Below are positions 43,851-53,853 of a DNA stretch of 64,000 nucleotides, in pieces; within the stretch, counting starts at the first letter, position 1; the number at the start of each line of letters is the position of its first letter. The notes beneath the pieces are model-generated. The model had not been told where the DNA came from and ran no database searches. It saw nothing but the letters and a program-made list of their open reading frames with translations. A program made the position numbers and the translations under genes. The DNA is from Telopea speciosissima. Its lineage: Eukaryota; Streptophyta; Magnoliopsida; Proteales; Proteaceae. The DNA is taken from positions 22,889,568-22,953,567 of the forward strand of contig NC_057925.1 of the NCBI RefSeq assembly GCF_018873765.1, read 5' to 3'.

Positions 43851-44560
43851 AACCGACCTGTACACAGGGTACTGATAGATACAGGGGCATCTGTAGATGT
43901 ACTCTCCTTAGACGCCTATCGACAGTTCGGGTTTGGGGACGATCAACTCAATCCAGAGCCCACTTACCTCCATGGATTCTCAGGTGCCACCGCCTCCATC
44001 AGAGGTACCATAGAAGTACCCATCACATTCGGGGTACACCCTTGACAAGTGACTATCATGGTGAACTTCATGGTTGTCAAGTCCGTGGTGTCTTTCAACG
44101 GCCTCCTAGGGCGACCATCTCTGATAGCCCTTAGAGGAGTCATATCGCCACTCCACCTGAAGATGAAGCTCCCCACCGAAAATGGGGTAGGTGAAGTCCG
44201 AGGAGATCAGAAGAAAGTAAGGGAGTGCTACACCACCTTTATGAAGAAGAATAATGGTAACACCCGCGGAATGACACTCTGCCTAGAGAACATGGTCAGT
44301 GACCAGAGAGATGAACTGACAGAGAGAAGAGGAAGACCAGTGGAAGACCTCATCCCATGGCCCCTCAGCAGGGACGACCCCTCCAAGGTCGTACAGGTTG
44401 GCTCGCTACTAAGCAAGGAACAGAAAGAAGGACTTGGACACCTCCTCCAAGCGAACATGGATGTCTTTGCATGGTCGACCTCTGACATGCCTGGAATACC
44501 ACGTTCCATAGCAGAGCATCGACTACATGTCGACCCAACCAGGAAGCCCATCCAATAGAA
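43851..44560 (+). pseudogene. Tat aspartic protease and linker to RT
   Basis: Same frame as gag. The active-site motif VLIDTGASVDVL is intact at ~43869-43905. GFSGATASIRGTIEVPITFG follows; a TGA at 44043 interrupts before VTIMVNFMVV, and GLLGRPSLIALRGVIS is the usual post-protease segment. ASTSDMPGIPR near 44480 is the pre-RT motif. A TAG at 44556 ends this stretch. Confidence 0.85.
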
Positions 44561-45884
44561 GCAGCGTAACTTCACCCTCGATCGATAAGTAGCAATCATG
44601 GAAGAGGTTGAGAAGTTGACCCAGTCAGGGTTTGTCAGAAAGGAGAAGTTCCCAACCTGGCTCGCAAATGTGGTCATGGTACTAAAGCCCAATGGGAAGT
44701 GGAGGATGTGTGTCGACTACACCGACCTGAACAAGGCGTGCCCAAAAGATGAGTACCCATTGCCCAGGATCGACCTACTGATCGACGCCACCGCCGGCCA
44801 TGAGATGCTGAGTTTCATGGATGCCTACTCTAGGTACAACCAGATCCTCATGCGTGAGGGTGATGAGTCCTACACCACATTCCAGACAGACAAGGAGAAT
44901 TACTGCTACCATGTCATGCCATTCAGGTTGAAGAATGCAGGGGCCACCTATCAGAGGATGGTCAACAAGATGTTCAAGGAACAGATCGGGCACAATATGG
45001 AGGTATATGTGGATGACATGCTCGTGAAAAGCATCCATGCCAACCAACACCAGACCGACCTAGAGGAAGCATTCACAGTACTGAGGAGGAACCAGATGAA
45101 GCTAAACCCTGCAAAGTGCGCCTTCGGTATAATGTCAGGAAAATTCCTGGGGTTCATGGTCTCAGTACGTGGAATAGAAGCCAACCCATCCAAGCTCAAG
45201 GCCATCCAAGAGATGGCACCTCCTCGAATGGTCAGAGAAGTGCAGAGGCTGAATGGAAGGGTTGCCTCCCTTTCAAGGCTCGTGTCACGGGCAGTTGACA
45301 AGTGCCTACCATTCTTCAAAACATTGAAGAACCTCCGAAGCCCTAAAGACTTCACATGGACAGAAGAGTGCCAGAAGGCGTTCGAAGAATTAAAGGAGTA
45401 CCAAGAGAGCCCACCACTACTTGGGCGACCAGAACCTAACGAAGAATTGTAGCTCTACCTAGCCGCCACCCCTGTCGCGGTCAGCGCAGTACTGCTGAAG
45501 GAAGAAGACAAAGTCCAAAGGCCCATCTACTATGTCAGTCATGTTCTGATCGATGTAGAGACCAGGTACACCAGGATCGAGAAGGTAGCCTATGCATTAG
45601 TAATCGCGGCTAGGAAGCTATGACCATACTTCCAAGCCCATACCATCAAAGTCCTCACCGACCTCCCATTGAAGAAGGTACTGCACAAACCAGACATCTC
45701 TGGGCGATTGATTGCTTGGGCTGTCGAATTGAGTGAGCATGGCATCAGGTTCCAACCCAGGACTGCCATCAAAGGCCAAGCCTTGGTAGACTTTGTCGTT
45801 GAATGCACCTTACCAGAGACAGAGCCAAAAAAAAAAAAAGAAAGAGGCCAAGAGCCACGGTCGACAGGCCATGGGCATGGATGA
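44561..45884 (+). pseudogene. Tat reverse transcriptase and first RNase H
   Basis: Continues the frame. RT motifs: KFPTWLANVVMVLKPNGKWR, DYTDLNKACPKDEYPLPRID, FMDAYSRYNQI, RLKNAGATYQRMVNKMF, the catalytic VYVDDMLVKS (~45005-45032), KCAFGIMSGKFLGFMVS, then FTWTEECQKAFEELKEY. The RT-linked RNase H (IYYVSHVLIDVETRYTRIEK, ~45520-45590; ISGRLIAWAVELSEH) follows. Stops at ~44586 (TAA), 45450 (TAG) and 45621 (TGA). The frame runs out in AT/GA-rich sequence at 45884; the second, archaeal-type RNase H core that the element at the window start retains is missing here. Confidence 0.88.
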
Positions 45885-46165
45885 GGTTCAAGGTCGAGAT
45901 CCAAGGACGAGGTTTGAGGTTGAGGCCCGAGGATGAGGTTCGAGTTCTGAGGTCCGAGGTCGGAGTTCTCAAAGGTTCGAGGACGAGGTTCAAGGTTCGA
46001 GCGAAGACGTGTGAAGACCAATTCAAAAAAAAATAAAAATGCTACAGCCAAGGACCGTAGCCGACAAACCATGGCCGAGGTTCGAGGTTCGAGGTCAAAG
46101 TTTGAGGTTCGAGGTTCCGAGGTTCGAGGAGTTCAGGAAGTTTGAGATGGTTTGAGTTCCAAGGA
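45880..46165 (+). repeat. GAGGTTCGAGGTTCGAGG minisatellite replacing the second RNase H
   Basis: Degenerate GAGGTTCGAGGTC, TTCGAGGACGAGG and similar units, ending TTCAGGAAGTTTGAGATGGTT and running into VPRIKNATADALSRLA coding. Same placement and same presumed origin (F-E-K-F-E-M-V-R codons) as the array at 740-872. Confidence 0.8.
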
Positions 46166-47540
46166 TCAAGAATGCAACTGCTGATGCACTGTCCAGGCTA
46201 GCCAATGATGAACTAAAAAACCTGGCCAATGCAGTGTACGTGAAAATATTACATAAGCTAACATACCAGGAGAAGCAAGTTAATGAGATTGAGGAGGGGC
46301 CTAGCTGGATGGACCCCATACTCAACTACCTCCTGAATGACGTCTTACCAGAAGACAAGGCCGAGGCAAGGAAGATCAGGATCAGAGCTGCAAAGTACAT
46401 CGTCTTGGACACTCGAAGGACCGCTGGGTCCTTGGTGGGAGCAAGGGATGTACGAAAGCCACATGGGTGGAAGAGCCCTAGCCTACAAGATCCTCCGTCA
46501 GGGACTCTACTGGCCAAGAATGCAAGAGGAAGCCATCCAGTATGGCAAAGCCTGCGAGCAATGTCAGTTGTTCGCCCCAGTGCCCCATCTACCTTCCACC
46601 AAGCTGACACCGGTTCTCTCTGTTGACCCCTTGGTCCACTTACAGGTGACGGCACTCGCAGGACCGCCCGATGATTTCTTGACGCAACAGATTAGCGTGG
46701 ACATCCTGGGGGACTTCACAGCAGCATCAGGCAACTACAAGTACTTGGTGGTCGCCATAGACTACTTTACTAAGTGGGTGGAAGCCAAACCACTAGCCAA
46801 GATTATAGAGAATGAGATGGAGAAGTTCGTCCGTGATGACATCATCTACAGGTTCGGGGTACCAAAGATCATAGTCCAGCCAATGGGAAGTAGTTCAACA
46901 ACCCTAAGTTCAGAGCTTTCTGTCAGAGTTATAATATTGACTATCGGCCTGTTTCGGTAGCATACCCACAGGCCAATGGTCAGGTGGAGGTGACAAACCG
47001 AACCCTATTGGATGGAATAACGAAAAGATTGGAAGGAGCCAAAGGGAAGTGGGTCGAAGAATTGGTAAGAGTTCTGTGGACATGTCGTACCACAGTAAGG
47101 ACACCCACAGAAGAAAGCCTATTCCGCCCAGCGTATGGCACAGAAGCACTGGCACCAGTAGAGGTCTTCATAATGTCTCACAGAGTACTGCACTTCAATG
47201 AAAGAACTTACACAGATGGACTTTGAGCGAACCTAGACTTCCTGGATGCGGTACGAGAGAAGGCACTGCTGAGGAACGTGGCCTACCAACATCGAACAAC
47301 CAAGTACTACAATGCCAGGGTACGTGAACGGCTATTCCGTCGGGGAGATCTAGTCCTAAGAAGGGCAAGTGCATCATAGCCAAGAAAAGAAGGGAAGCTA
47401 TCAGTAAATTGGGAAGGACCCTATATAGTTTCCAAGCAGATACATCCAGGGATATACCACTTGAAAACTCTGGGGAGCAAGAAGGTAGACCGCACCTGAA
47501 ACTCACTACACCTGAAGAAGTACTATCAGTAGAAGTAACA
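46166..47540 (+). pseudogene. Tat integrase with frameshifts and an embedded LTR fragment
   Basis: 46170-46420 encodes the RNase H end and linker (ATADALSRLANDEL, GPSWMDPILNYLLND). After a shift, 46420-46606 gives the zinc-binding region (HMGGRALAYKILRQGLYWPRM, CEQCQLFAP). An 87-bp LTR end then intrudes (46607-46693) without closing the frame, and the catalytic core follows (VDILGDFTAASGNYKYLVVAIDYFTKWVEAKPLA). Another shift near 46885 leads to VAYPQANGQVEVTNRTLL and the C-terminal region (LWTCRTTVRTPTEESLF, RRGDLVLRRA) with TGA at 47224 and TAG near 47378. Confidence 0.85.
46607..46693 (+). repeat. Copy of the element's own LTR end (U5 to PBS junction) inside integrase
   Basis: ACACCGGTTCTCTCTGTTGA at 46607 through GACGCAACAGATT at 46693 matches the LTR end (41600-41682; 50753-50838) almost base for base. 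It includes four bases (GATT) past the LTR terminus that match the 5' LTR/PBS junction. It replaces the ordinary integrase codons between KLTPV and VDILG. Confidence 0.92.
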
Positions 47541-47649
47541 ACAGCGGAGTAGCAGCACCACCAACAGTAGCAGTAGATGGCATTACAGTTTCAAGGATAA
47601 ATTAAAAAAAAATTTCGGGAATACTCGGCTTCTTCTACTACTCAATCGA

Positions 47650-48292
47650 GGCTTTATGCCTAAGGCGTTATGCCACCAAGGTCCATGGACCACCTAGATA
47701 AGACATCCGAGGCTTTATGCCACCTCTGAGGCTTTATGCCTAAGGCGTTATGCCACCCCCAAGGCTCTATGCCTAAGGCTTTATGCCACCCTTGAGGCTT
47801 CATGCCTAAGGCCTTATGCCACCACTGAGGCTCTATGCCTAAGGCTTTATGCCACCTCTGAGGCTTCATGCCTAAGGCTTTATGCCACCACTGAGGCTCT
47901 ATGCCTAAAGCGTTATGCCACCCCCGAGGCTTCATGCCTAAGGCTTTATGCCACCACTGAGGCTTCATGCCTAAGGCTTTATGCCACCACTGAGCCTCTA
48001 TGCCTAAAGCGTTATGCCACCCCCGAGGCTTCATGCCTAAGGATTTATGCTACCTCTGAGGCTTCATGCCTAAGGCTTTATGCCACCACTGAGGCTTCAT
48101 GCCTAAGGCTTTATGCCACCACTGAGGCTCTATTCCTAAGGCTTTATGCCACCCCTGAGGCTCTATGCCTAAGGCTTTATGCCACCTCTGAGGCTTTATG
48201 CCACCACTGAGGCTCTATGCCTAAGGCATTATGCCACCCCTGAGGCTTTATGCCTAAGGCGTTATGCCACCACTGAGGCGTTATGCCACCAA
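47650..48292. repeat. About 20 units of a 30-bp tandem repeat
   Basis: GAGGCTCTATGCCTAAGGC and TTTATGCCACC(A/C)CT alternate with few changes over ~640 bp; some units are truncated to GAGGCTTTATGCCACC. It lies between the end of integrase and the stop of the antisense ORF. It is a periodic direct array without variable spacers, so it is not CRISPR. Confidence 0.95.
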
Positions 48293-48506
48293 GATCCGGG
48301 GACCACCGAGATAAGGCATCCCTATGGACCGCCAACTACATGAGATTGCATAGATCAATATCAAGCGACAAGGATCAAATCATTTCAATATCTAAAGAAA
48401 GAGTCAAGTACATACAAAAGACAAAAAGCAAGCATCACAATCCAAAAGTTATCATCCAAGAAGTTATCATCCAAAAAGTCAACATTCAGAAAGAACATCT
48501 ATAAAA

Positions 48507-48986
48507 TCAGGGGGCATCTAGTGGAGGAGTAGCCTCTGATCCAGAAAGAGACATCATATCAGCCTCAGCAGGATGAGCAACACTCTCCTTTGGTAAGACC
48601 GCACCCTCCTCTATCACCACAACATCATCCTCAGGAGAGACACGAGCCACTACAGCAGTCTCAGGTAGCAGCGTAGTGACCTCGGGGAACCTTGAGAAGT
48701 CATAATCAAAGGTCTTCTCCAGAATACGAACCGCCAAGTCCGAGGAAGTCAAGACACTAGGAATGGGAGCCAACTTACTCCTAGGGTTACCAACAAAAAT
48801 AGAAGCTCTGGAGGCCCTACGACCCCTCCTATGGGTGGAATCTCCAGAAACCTCCTCCTCCCCTTCACTAGCAACAGGGGAAGGCAAAGAAGAAGAAGTA
48901 TCCACGGAGGAAGACGACCCCGAAGAAGACTCCTCAAGGGATCTAACCACGACCCCAGTTAGATCAGAGTCGTTAGGTAATGACAT
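48507..48986 (-). CDS. Antisense ORF of the Tat element (159 aa), uninterrupted
   Basis: The probable start is MSLPNDSDLTGV (ATG at 48986-48984); an open frame extends upstream to 49073. The protein is acidic and Ser-rich at first (SSGSSSSVDTSSSLPSP), then basic (HRRGRRASRASIF) and ends SLSGSEATPPLDAP. It lies where the related element has its longer antisense gene (1903-4092), so it is probably an internally deleted version: the Ser/Asp-rich N-terminus and C-terminal tail remain, and the Transposase_28-like middle is absent. Unlike gag-pol it has no stop codons. Product unknown; it may be non-functional. Confidence 0.5.
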   Translation of the reverse strand: MSLPNDSDLTGVVVRSLEESSSGSSSSVDTSSSLPSPVASEGEEEVSGDSTHRRGRRASRASIFVGNPRSKLAPIPSVLTSSDLAVRILEKTFDYDFSRFPEVTTLLPETAVVARVSPEDDVVVIEEGAVLPKESVAHPAEADMMSLSGSEATPPLDAP

Positions 48987-49136
48987 GGACAAATAATGAA
49001 GCAGACTAGCTACTTGCTCAGAGTAACGATCTCCTAGACAAGAAGCTAGCAAGAAAAATGAAATGAAGACCACTTGTAAAGTATAAACAACAGATCCATC
49101 ACAGACAAGAAGAAGGAGAGTGGAGAAGCATGAGGG

Positions 49137-49328
49137 TCCATCGCACCCACGGGCGTGGCCTCACACCCATAGGTGCGGCCACACCCACAGGCGCGGCCAC
49201 TCTAGGCACAGCCTCACACCCGCAGGCGTGGCCTCACACCCATAGGCGCGGCCACACCCGTAGGCGCGGCCACCCCAGGCGCGGCCTTACGCCCGCAAGG
49301 ACGGCCACCCTAGGCGCGGCCTTGCATT
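49137..49328. repeat. GC-rich minisatellite before the 3' LTR (ATAGGCGCGGCCACACCC type)
   Basis: About ten units of GGCGCGGCC(A/T)CACCC. The unit resembles that inside the LTRs, although this array lies outside them. Confidence 0.9.
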
Positions 49329-49907
49329 AAAAAAAAAAGGGGTTGAACTTACCTTAGGGGGAAGGCGATCGCTCGGGGGGAGCAGACACACGACGACGCA
49401 ACCACACCACGGACACGATCAAGTGACAGAGACCACCAAATGCAAGGCACTCAAGCCAAGCACCGCTCAAGCCCTCCAAGTAAGCAAGGCACTAAGTGAG
49501 CACAAGGCATGCACAGGGACCCAAAACCAAAGGAAGGAAAACCAAAAAGTTGACATTAGTCTAGGTGACCCAAGGACAAGCACATGGTGGACACCAAAAA
49601 GAGGACAAAAGACAAAAGTGCAATGCAAAGGAGAAATTCAAGAAGAGAAAAAAGTGGGAGACAAAAAGTAAGAATGAGAAATGATGAGGAAAAATGAGAA
49701 GTGAAAAAAGAGAAAGTGAAGAAGAGGGACATATATCTACAAAAAATAAAGCAAAAAAGAAGAAGCAAAAGTGTAGGAGGAAAGGTTTGAACCTCCAACT
49801 TCTCCTACCTCACTAACAGATTTACAGGCAAGCCCCACAAAGAAAGTTCATTCGCAACGGACCTCTCACTATATAAAGGCATCTACTCTCTTGGACATCC
49901 TATCTCA
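49329..49907. other. Untranslated 3' region of the Tat element
   Basis: Purine-rich, low-complexity stretch (49600-49770), otherwise nothing coding. Confidence 0.5.
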
Positions 49908-49924
49908 AGAGACTGGGGGGCAAA
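49908..49924 (+). promoter_or_regulatory. Polypurine tract of the Tat element
   Basis: AGAGACTGGGGGGCAAA immediately before the TG of the 3' LTR. Confidence 0.9.
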
Positions 49925-50835
49925 TGATACATCCAAGATTCACCGAACCAGTCAGCGGCTGTCACGTGTCATAAAGCGACCCGCTCCAGAACCAAGGAGA
50001 ACCAACCTGGGGTCCCACCCGGGCACGGCCTGCACCCAGGTGCGGCCTCACCCAAGCGCAGGCCTCACCCAGGCGCGGCCTCACCCAAGCGCAGGCCTCA
50101 CCCAGGTGTGACCTCACCCAGGCGCCGGCCTACACCCAGGCGCCGGCCTCACCCAGGCGCGGCCTCGCCCAGGCGTGGCCTCACACCCAGGCGTGACCTC
50201 TCACCCAGGGGCGGCCTGCACCCAGGGCGCCTGCCTCACCCAGGCGCGGCCCCACCCAGGCGCAGCCTCTCACCCAGGCGCGGCCTCACCCAGGCGTGGT
50301 CTAACACCCAGGCGTGGCATAGTGGACGCAAACGTGATGTACACGGACTCCGAGGCCACTCGTCTATGACCCAATAGTGTCACTACAGACTTATGCCACC
50401 ACCACCAGGACTCTGGGCCACCGCTTAGAAGTCACGTCACCCAGACGGATTCAAGCACCAATGACGTTATCGCCACACGCGAGTATCTATTCGCCAAGGA
50501 TCTTGATACCACCAGGACACTCCCTCCCGCGGGGAGATGGCCAATCAGGATAGAGCCCTGCTACCTAGGGCCTCTATCCACTCAACGGCACACTCGCCAT
50601 CAAACTGGGACTCTCCACACCGCCATACACTACTATAAAAGGTAAGGTACACAACCCCATCAAGGGACATTTGAACTCATATTGAATAATCACTATTCAT
50701 CTATTTGCTTAGGAGATCTAACTTTGGCATCGGAGAGCTCTAGGCCGGAACCACACCGGTTCTCTCTGTTGACCCCTTGGTCCACTTGCAGGTGACGGCA
50801 CTCGCAGGACTGCCCGACAATTTCTTGACACAATA
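49925..50835 (+). repeat. 3' LTR of the Tat element, with about 18 internal minisatellite units
   Basis: 911 bp against 797 in the 5' LTR. Nearly all the difference lies in the CACCCAGGCGCGGCCT array (50022-50318). TATA box TATAAAA at 50634-50640. The last bases CACAATA differ from the 5' LTR end CGCAACA. Confidence 0.93.
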
Positions 50836-50840
50836 GATCT

Positions 50841-52065
50841 GTTTATTGATCTTCACGAGAAGAAATGCGACTTCCATTGAGCTTTGTATCACTCTGTTTT
50901 TGGCAGCAACAAGATTCTTAGAAACAAATTGTTCTAATGTTGCAAGAGACATCAATTCTTTATAAGAAAATTAGGGGCTAAAATTTTAGATTTCCATATA
51001 GAGATGGAGATCCCTCTCTCTAGGGTTTGGGTGGGTGAAGAAGGTAAGATTTCTTACTACATCAAGAGGTGAGACTAGCCAAATTATCGAAAAACCATTT
51101 TAAGACTCCGATCTAGTCTGATTGATGCTTGGAATATCCTCCCTGGAATCCCCCAGAGATCTTGTGCTCTAGTGACATTGTCATTTGAAAAGAATCCTCA
51201 AATGATTTTTTTTCCTCCGCCTCTGTATGGAAACTTATCCGCACTCTGGCCCCAAATGTTTCTTGGCGGATTTTTATCTTCTAAAGTGCAGTACACTGCC
51301 CAGTGCACCTACATGACACATCAGGCGGTGCACCACACAAGAAGAGTGATGGATTTTTATACTCTCAAGTGTTGTGCATTGCCCGATGTGCCACACAGGT
51401 GTACTGGGCAATGCACTGCACTTGAGACGATAAAGATCCTTCCTTGGCACCCTATTGTTTGGTTTAAAGATCATACCTTAGGCATAACTTTATTGTTTGT
51501 TGCGATCTAACCCATTCCATTCCCACTCGTGCCCTACTTATCCAAAGACACATCCCTGTCCGTCTCTTTTGCTGCCTTTCTGGAAATGCCCCGAAAACAT
51601 CTGTCGCCTTTTTTTTTTGAGTGTCCTCTTCCCATACAGATTTGATCCCATATTAGCTATGGATGCTAGCTTTACCTTAGGAACATCGAACCTTTCATGG
51701 CAAGTGGAAGTGGATTCTTGACCACTTTAATGGCAAGTCTTGCATTGATTCCCTTGGAAACTTGCTTTTCATGCTTCGATTTATCATATATGGAAAGAAT
51801 GCAATATCAGGCCTTGAATTGACACCTCTAGATCCCTTGATCAGATTTTGGACACCATCGCTTCACATATGCGCTCCAAAGTCTCCATTAGGTCATGCAT
51901 CTCCTCCATGAAGAATCATCATGTTGTGTCTGCTTGGAACTTATCTTTAGATTTTAGTCCAAAAGATTTTAGTCCGATGCCTAGATCTTCTTTTTGATTT
52001 GGTTGTGTATCTTTCCTTATATTTCAACTTATGCTAGTATTTATTAAAAAAAAAAAAAAAAAACC
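50841..52065 (+). mobile_element. 3' end of an L1-type LINE with poly-A tail
   Basis: 51500-51730 shows the zf-RVT pattern of plant LINEs (THSIPTRALLIQRHIPVRLF, FFFECPLP, then KWILDHFNG-type sequence in another frame), and ~18 A residues at 52048-52065 end the element. The left limit is unclear. 50841-51180 may be unrelated flanking DNA. Disrupted by stops and by a MITE at 51268-51439. Confidence 0.65.
51268..51439. mobile_element. Mutator-type MITE (172 bp) in the LINE
   Basis: GGATTTTTATCTTCTAAAGT at the left pairs with ACTTGAGACGATAAAGATCC at the right, and pairing continues into AGTGCACTGCCCAGT-like sequence. Flanks TTTCTTGGC (51259-51267) and TTCCTTGGC (51440-51448) are a 9-bp duplication with one difference; 9 bp and GG termini fit MULE-derived MITEs. 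Most of the left arm is also repeated directly in the middle (~51352). Confidence 0.85.
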
Positions 52066-52602
52066 TTCGATCTCTTTTCGACAGTAACCGTTATCAGTAT
52101 AGACTAAAATGAAGAAAATTGCAAGAAGAAAGCTAGGGTTTGGGAGATTAAAGAAGATGATAGTGAATCGGAATTGGACGATCCAGATCGGCTGATTCAA
52201 TTCTGATTTATGATTAGAGATATATGAATCGGTCAGAATCGGGATCGATAATTGCCGATTCCAATTTGAATTGGCCGATTCTTTGATCCGGATTCACGAT
52301 TCTTGAACCATGCTTACAGCTGGTGAAGACACAGAGGACTGCGGAGAAATTGAGGCATTGCTCTAGCAGTGAGGTGACGGTTACATGACGGTTACACAGT
52401 CCAATGCGCACCTCACCTCTGATTCAAACATACAGGAGGGTTTTGGTTTTGATATCCTTCCCCTCTCATTTGAGTAGTCATTTCTGCTCCGTGCCAACAC
52501 CCTTTTGCTTCTTCATTTTCTTCCCCCAAACCCCCCTCCTTCCTCTTATTGTCTTTCTCCTGCTTCTGCAACTGCGTCCAAGAAAGCAAACGTTTGAGAA
52601 AA
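52066..52602. other. Upstream region of the F-box gene
   Basis: Contains a patch of GAATCGG/CCGATTC motifs on both strands (52155-52300), a degenerate inverted repeat, and a C/T-rich leader just before the start codon. No clear TATA box. Confidence 0.4.
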
Positions 52603-53853
52603 ATGAATAATAGAAGAAAATTGAAGAAAGGGAGAGCGAATCAGCCGAGTAGGAAGATAACGAGGTCTATTCTCCCAAACGAAGTCGAAGAAAATATCCT
52701 GTCAAGGCTACCTGTGAAATCCCTGATGCGCTTCAGGTGCGTATGCAAGCATTGGTGCAATCTAGTTACCAAACCACATTTCATTAAAATGCAACTCCAT
52801 CAATCAACCCAAATCAAAGAAGTCTCCAAACTAGTGTTTCCTTATGCTGGTAGACTCTACTCTACAAATGTTGGGTCATGTGGAAAGCAGTACATCAAAA
52901 CCAGAGGACAACTAAAAAATCATATGCAGAAACAACTTGTTTTACCGTTTAGAGATGGCAACTGTGACATGTTCTTGAAGATTATAGGTTCTTGTAATGG
53001 ATTACTCTGTTTATCTGCTTTTGATAGCTTGTATTTGTTGAACCCAGTCACCAAGGAATACAAGAGGCTGCCTTACCCAGAAATCCTTACTGGGAGATCA
53101 TCTTCTTCTTCTACCATCTTAACTATTTTTGGGTTCGGTTACAGTCCTAGAACCGATGAATACAAGGTGATGATGATTACATACTTCATGATAGAACAAC
53201 CTGTTCATTCCGCTGTCTTTGTGTACACGCTTGGTATTAATTCTTATTGGAGATTAATTAAGGGCACCTCGCACAAGATTAATTACCCATATCATCATGG
53301 ACTGGTCAATGGAGCTCTTCATTGGATGACAAGTGGCATACCAGATTCCTCAAAGGTAGTACCCATTTCATTTGATTTTGGGGATGAGAAGTTCAGGGAG
53401 CTGTTTCTACCTAAAAGCTTCAGCCAAGATGATACCAATCACCCCATGGGATTGGGGGAATTGAGTGGTTTTCTTTCTCTGTATCATTGCAAGGCTGATG
53501 AGAATTTTGACATTTGGGTCATGAAGGTTTATGGTGATGAACAATCATGGACTAAAGTATTTTCAGTTGCACAGCCAATATCGTCTGGGATTCAGGGATT
53601 GTTTAAACCTTTATGCATTCTGAAGAAAGATGTTGTATTGGGCGAAAGTGATATTGGTATTTTCATACTTGATGTAGTGAAGAATGAATGTCGCCAGCTT
53701 CATCTTAGGTATCCACCATATGCTTTTGGTACAGAAATGTATTTGGAGAGCCTTGTTTCACTCGGGACTGATGGTGGAGTTGATGTTAGCAACAAACATG
53801 GGAGAAAAGAAAAGGAAGGAGGAAGATTGGCAGAGGAAGCAAAAAGTGATTAG
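52603..53853 (+). CDS. F-box protein with an F-box-associated (FBA/kelch-like) domain, 416 aa
   Basis: The start is the ATG at 52603 (MNNRRKLKKGRANQPSR); an open frame extends upstream but has no earlier ATG. Residues ~22-65 are a canonical F-box (ILPNEVEENILSRLPVKSL, then FRCVCKHWCNLV). The F-box-associated domain follows with its usual landmarks: GSCNGLLCL, YLLNPVTKEYKRLP, FGFGYSPRTDEYKVM, HGLVNGALHWM, FDFGDEKFRELFLP and WVMKVYGDEQSWTKVF. The C-terminus is a short charged, Lys/Glu-rich tail. Length and single-exon structure fit the large plant family. Such proteins bind SKP1 through the F-box and recruit a substrate through the C-terminal domain in an SCF ubiquitin ligase; the substrate is unknown. 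No frame damage, and a plain intergenic neighbourhood. Confidence 0.93.
   Translation: MNNRRKLKKGRANQPSRKITRSILPNEVEENILSRLPVKSLMRFRCVCKHWCNLVTKPHFIKMQLHQSTQIKEVSKLVFPYAGRLYSTNVGSCGKQYIKTRGQLKNHMQKQLVLPFRDGNCDMFLKIIGSCNGLLCLSAFDSLYLLNPVTKEYKRLPYPEILTGRSSSSSTILTIFGFGYSPRTDEYKVMMITYFMIEQPVHSAVFVYTLGINSYWRLIKGTSHKINYPYHHGLVNGALHWMTSGIPDSSKVVPISFDFGDEKFRELFLPKSFSQDDTNHPMGLGELSGFLSLYHCKADENFDIWVMKVYGDEQSWTKVFSVAQPISSGIQGLFKPLCILKKDVVLGESDIGIFILDVVKNECRQLHLRYPPYAFGTEMYLESLVSLGTDGGVDVSNKHGRKEKEGGRLAEEAKSD

Larger units (their letters stand above)
40882..50835 (+). mobile_element. Full-length Tat-lineage Ty3/Gypsy retrotransposon (9954 bp)
   Basis: 5' LTR 40882-41678 and 3' LTR 49925-50835, both TGATACATCCAAGATTCACC...; a 5-bp target duplication GATCT (40877-40881, 50836-50840) flanks the element. 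A primer site TTGGCACCTTCTGTGGG starts 2 bp after the 5' LTR, and a polypurine tract AGAGACTGGGGGGCAAA (49908-49924) precedes the 3' LTR. Order: gag, protease, RT, RNase H (one frame with nonsense codons), a minisatellite, a frame-shifted integrase, a 30-bp satellite array, an antisense ORF and a GC-rich minisatellite. It cannot move on its own. Confidence 0.95.

Noticed and set aside
47660..48034. Minus-strand ORF with repeated W-H-x-A-L-G-(I/M)-(E/K)-P units
   Set aside because: Pure translation of the 30-bp satellite; a periodic array with length divisible by three stays open by chance.
47650..48292. Regular ~30-bp repeats that superficially resemble a CRISPR array
   Set aside because: Units abut without variable spacers, the genome is a plant, and the array lies inside an LTR retrotransposon.
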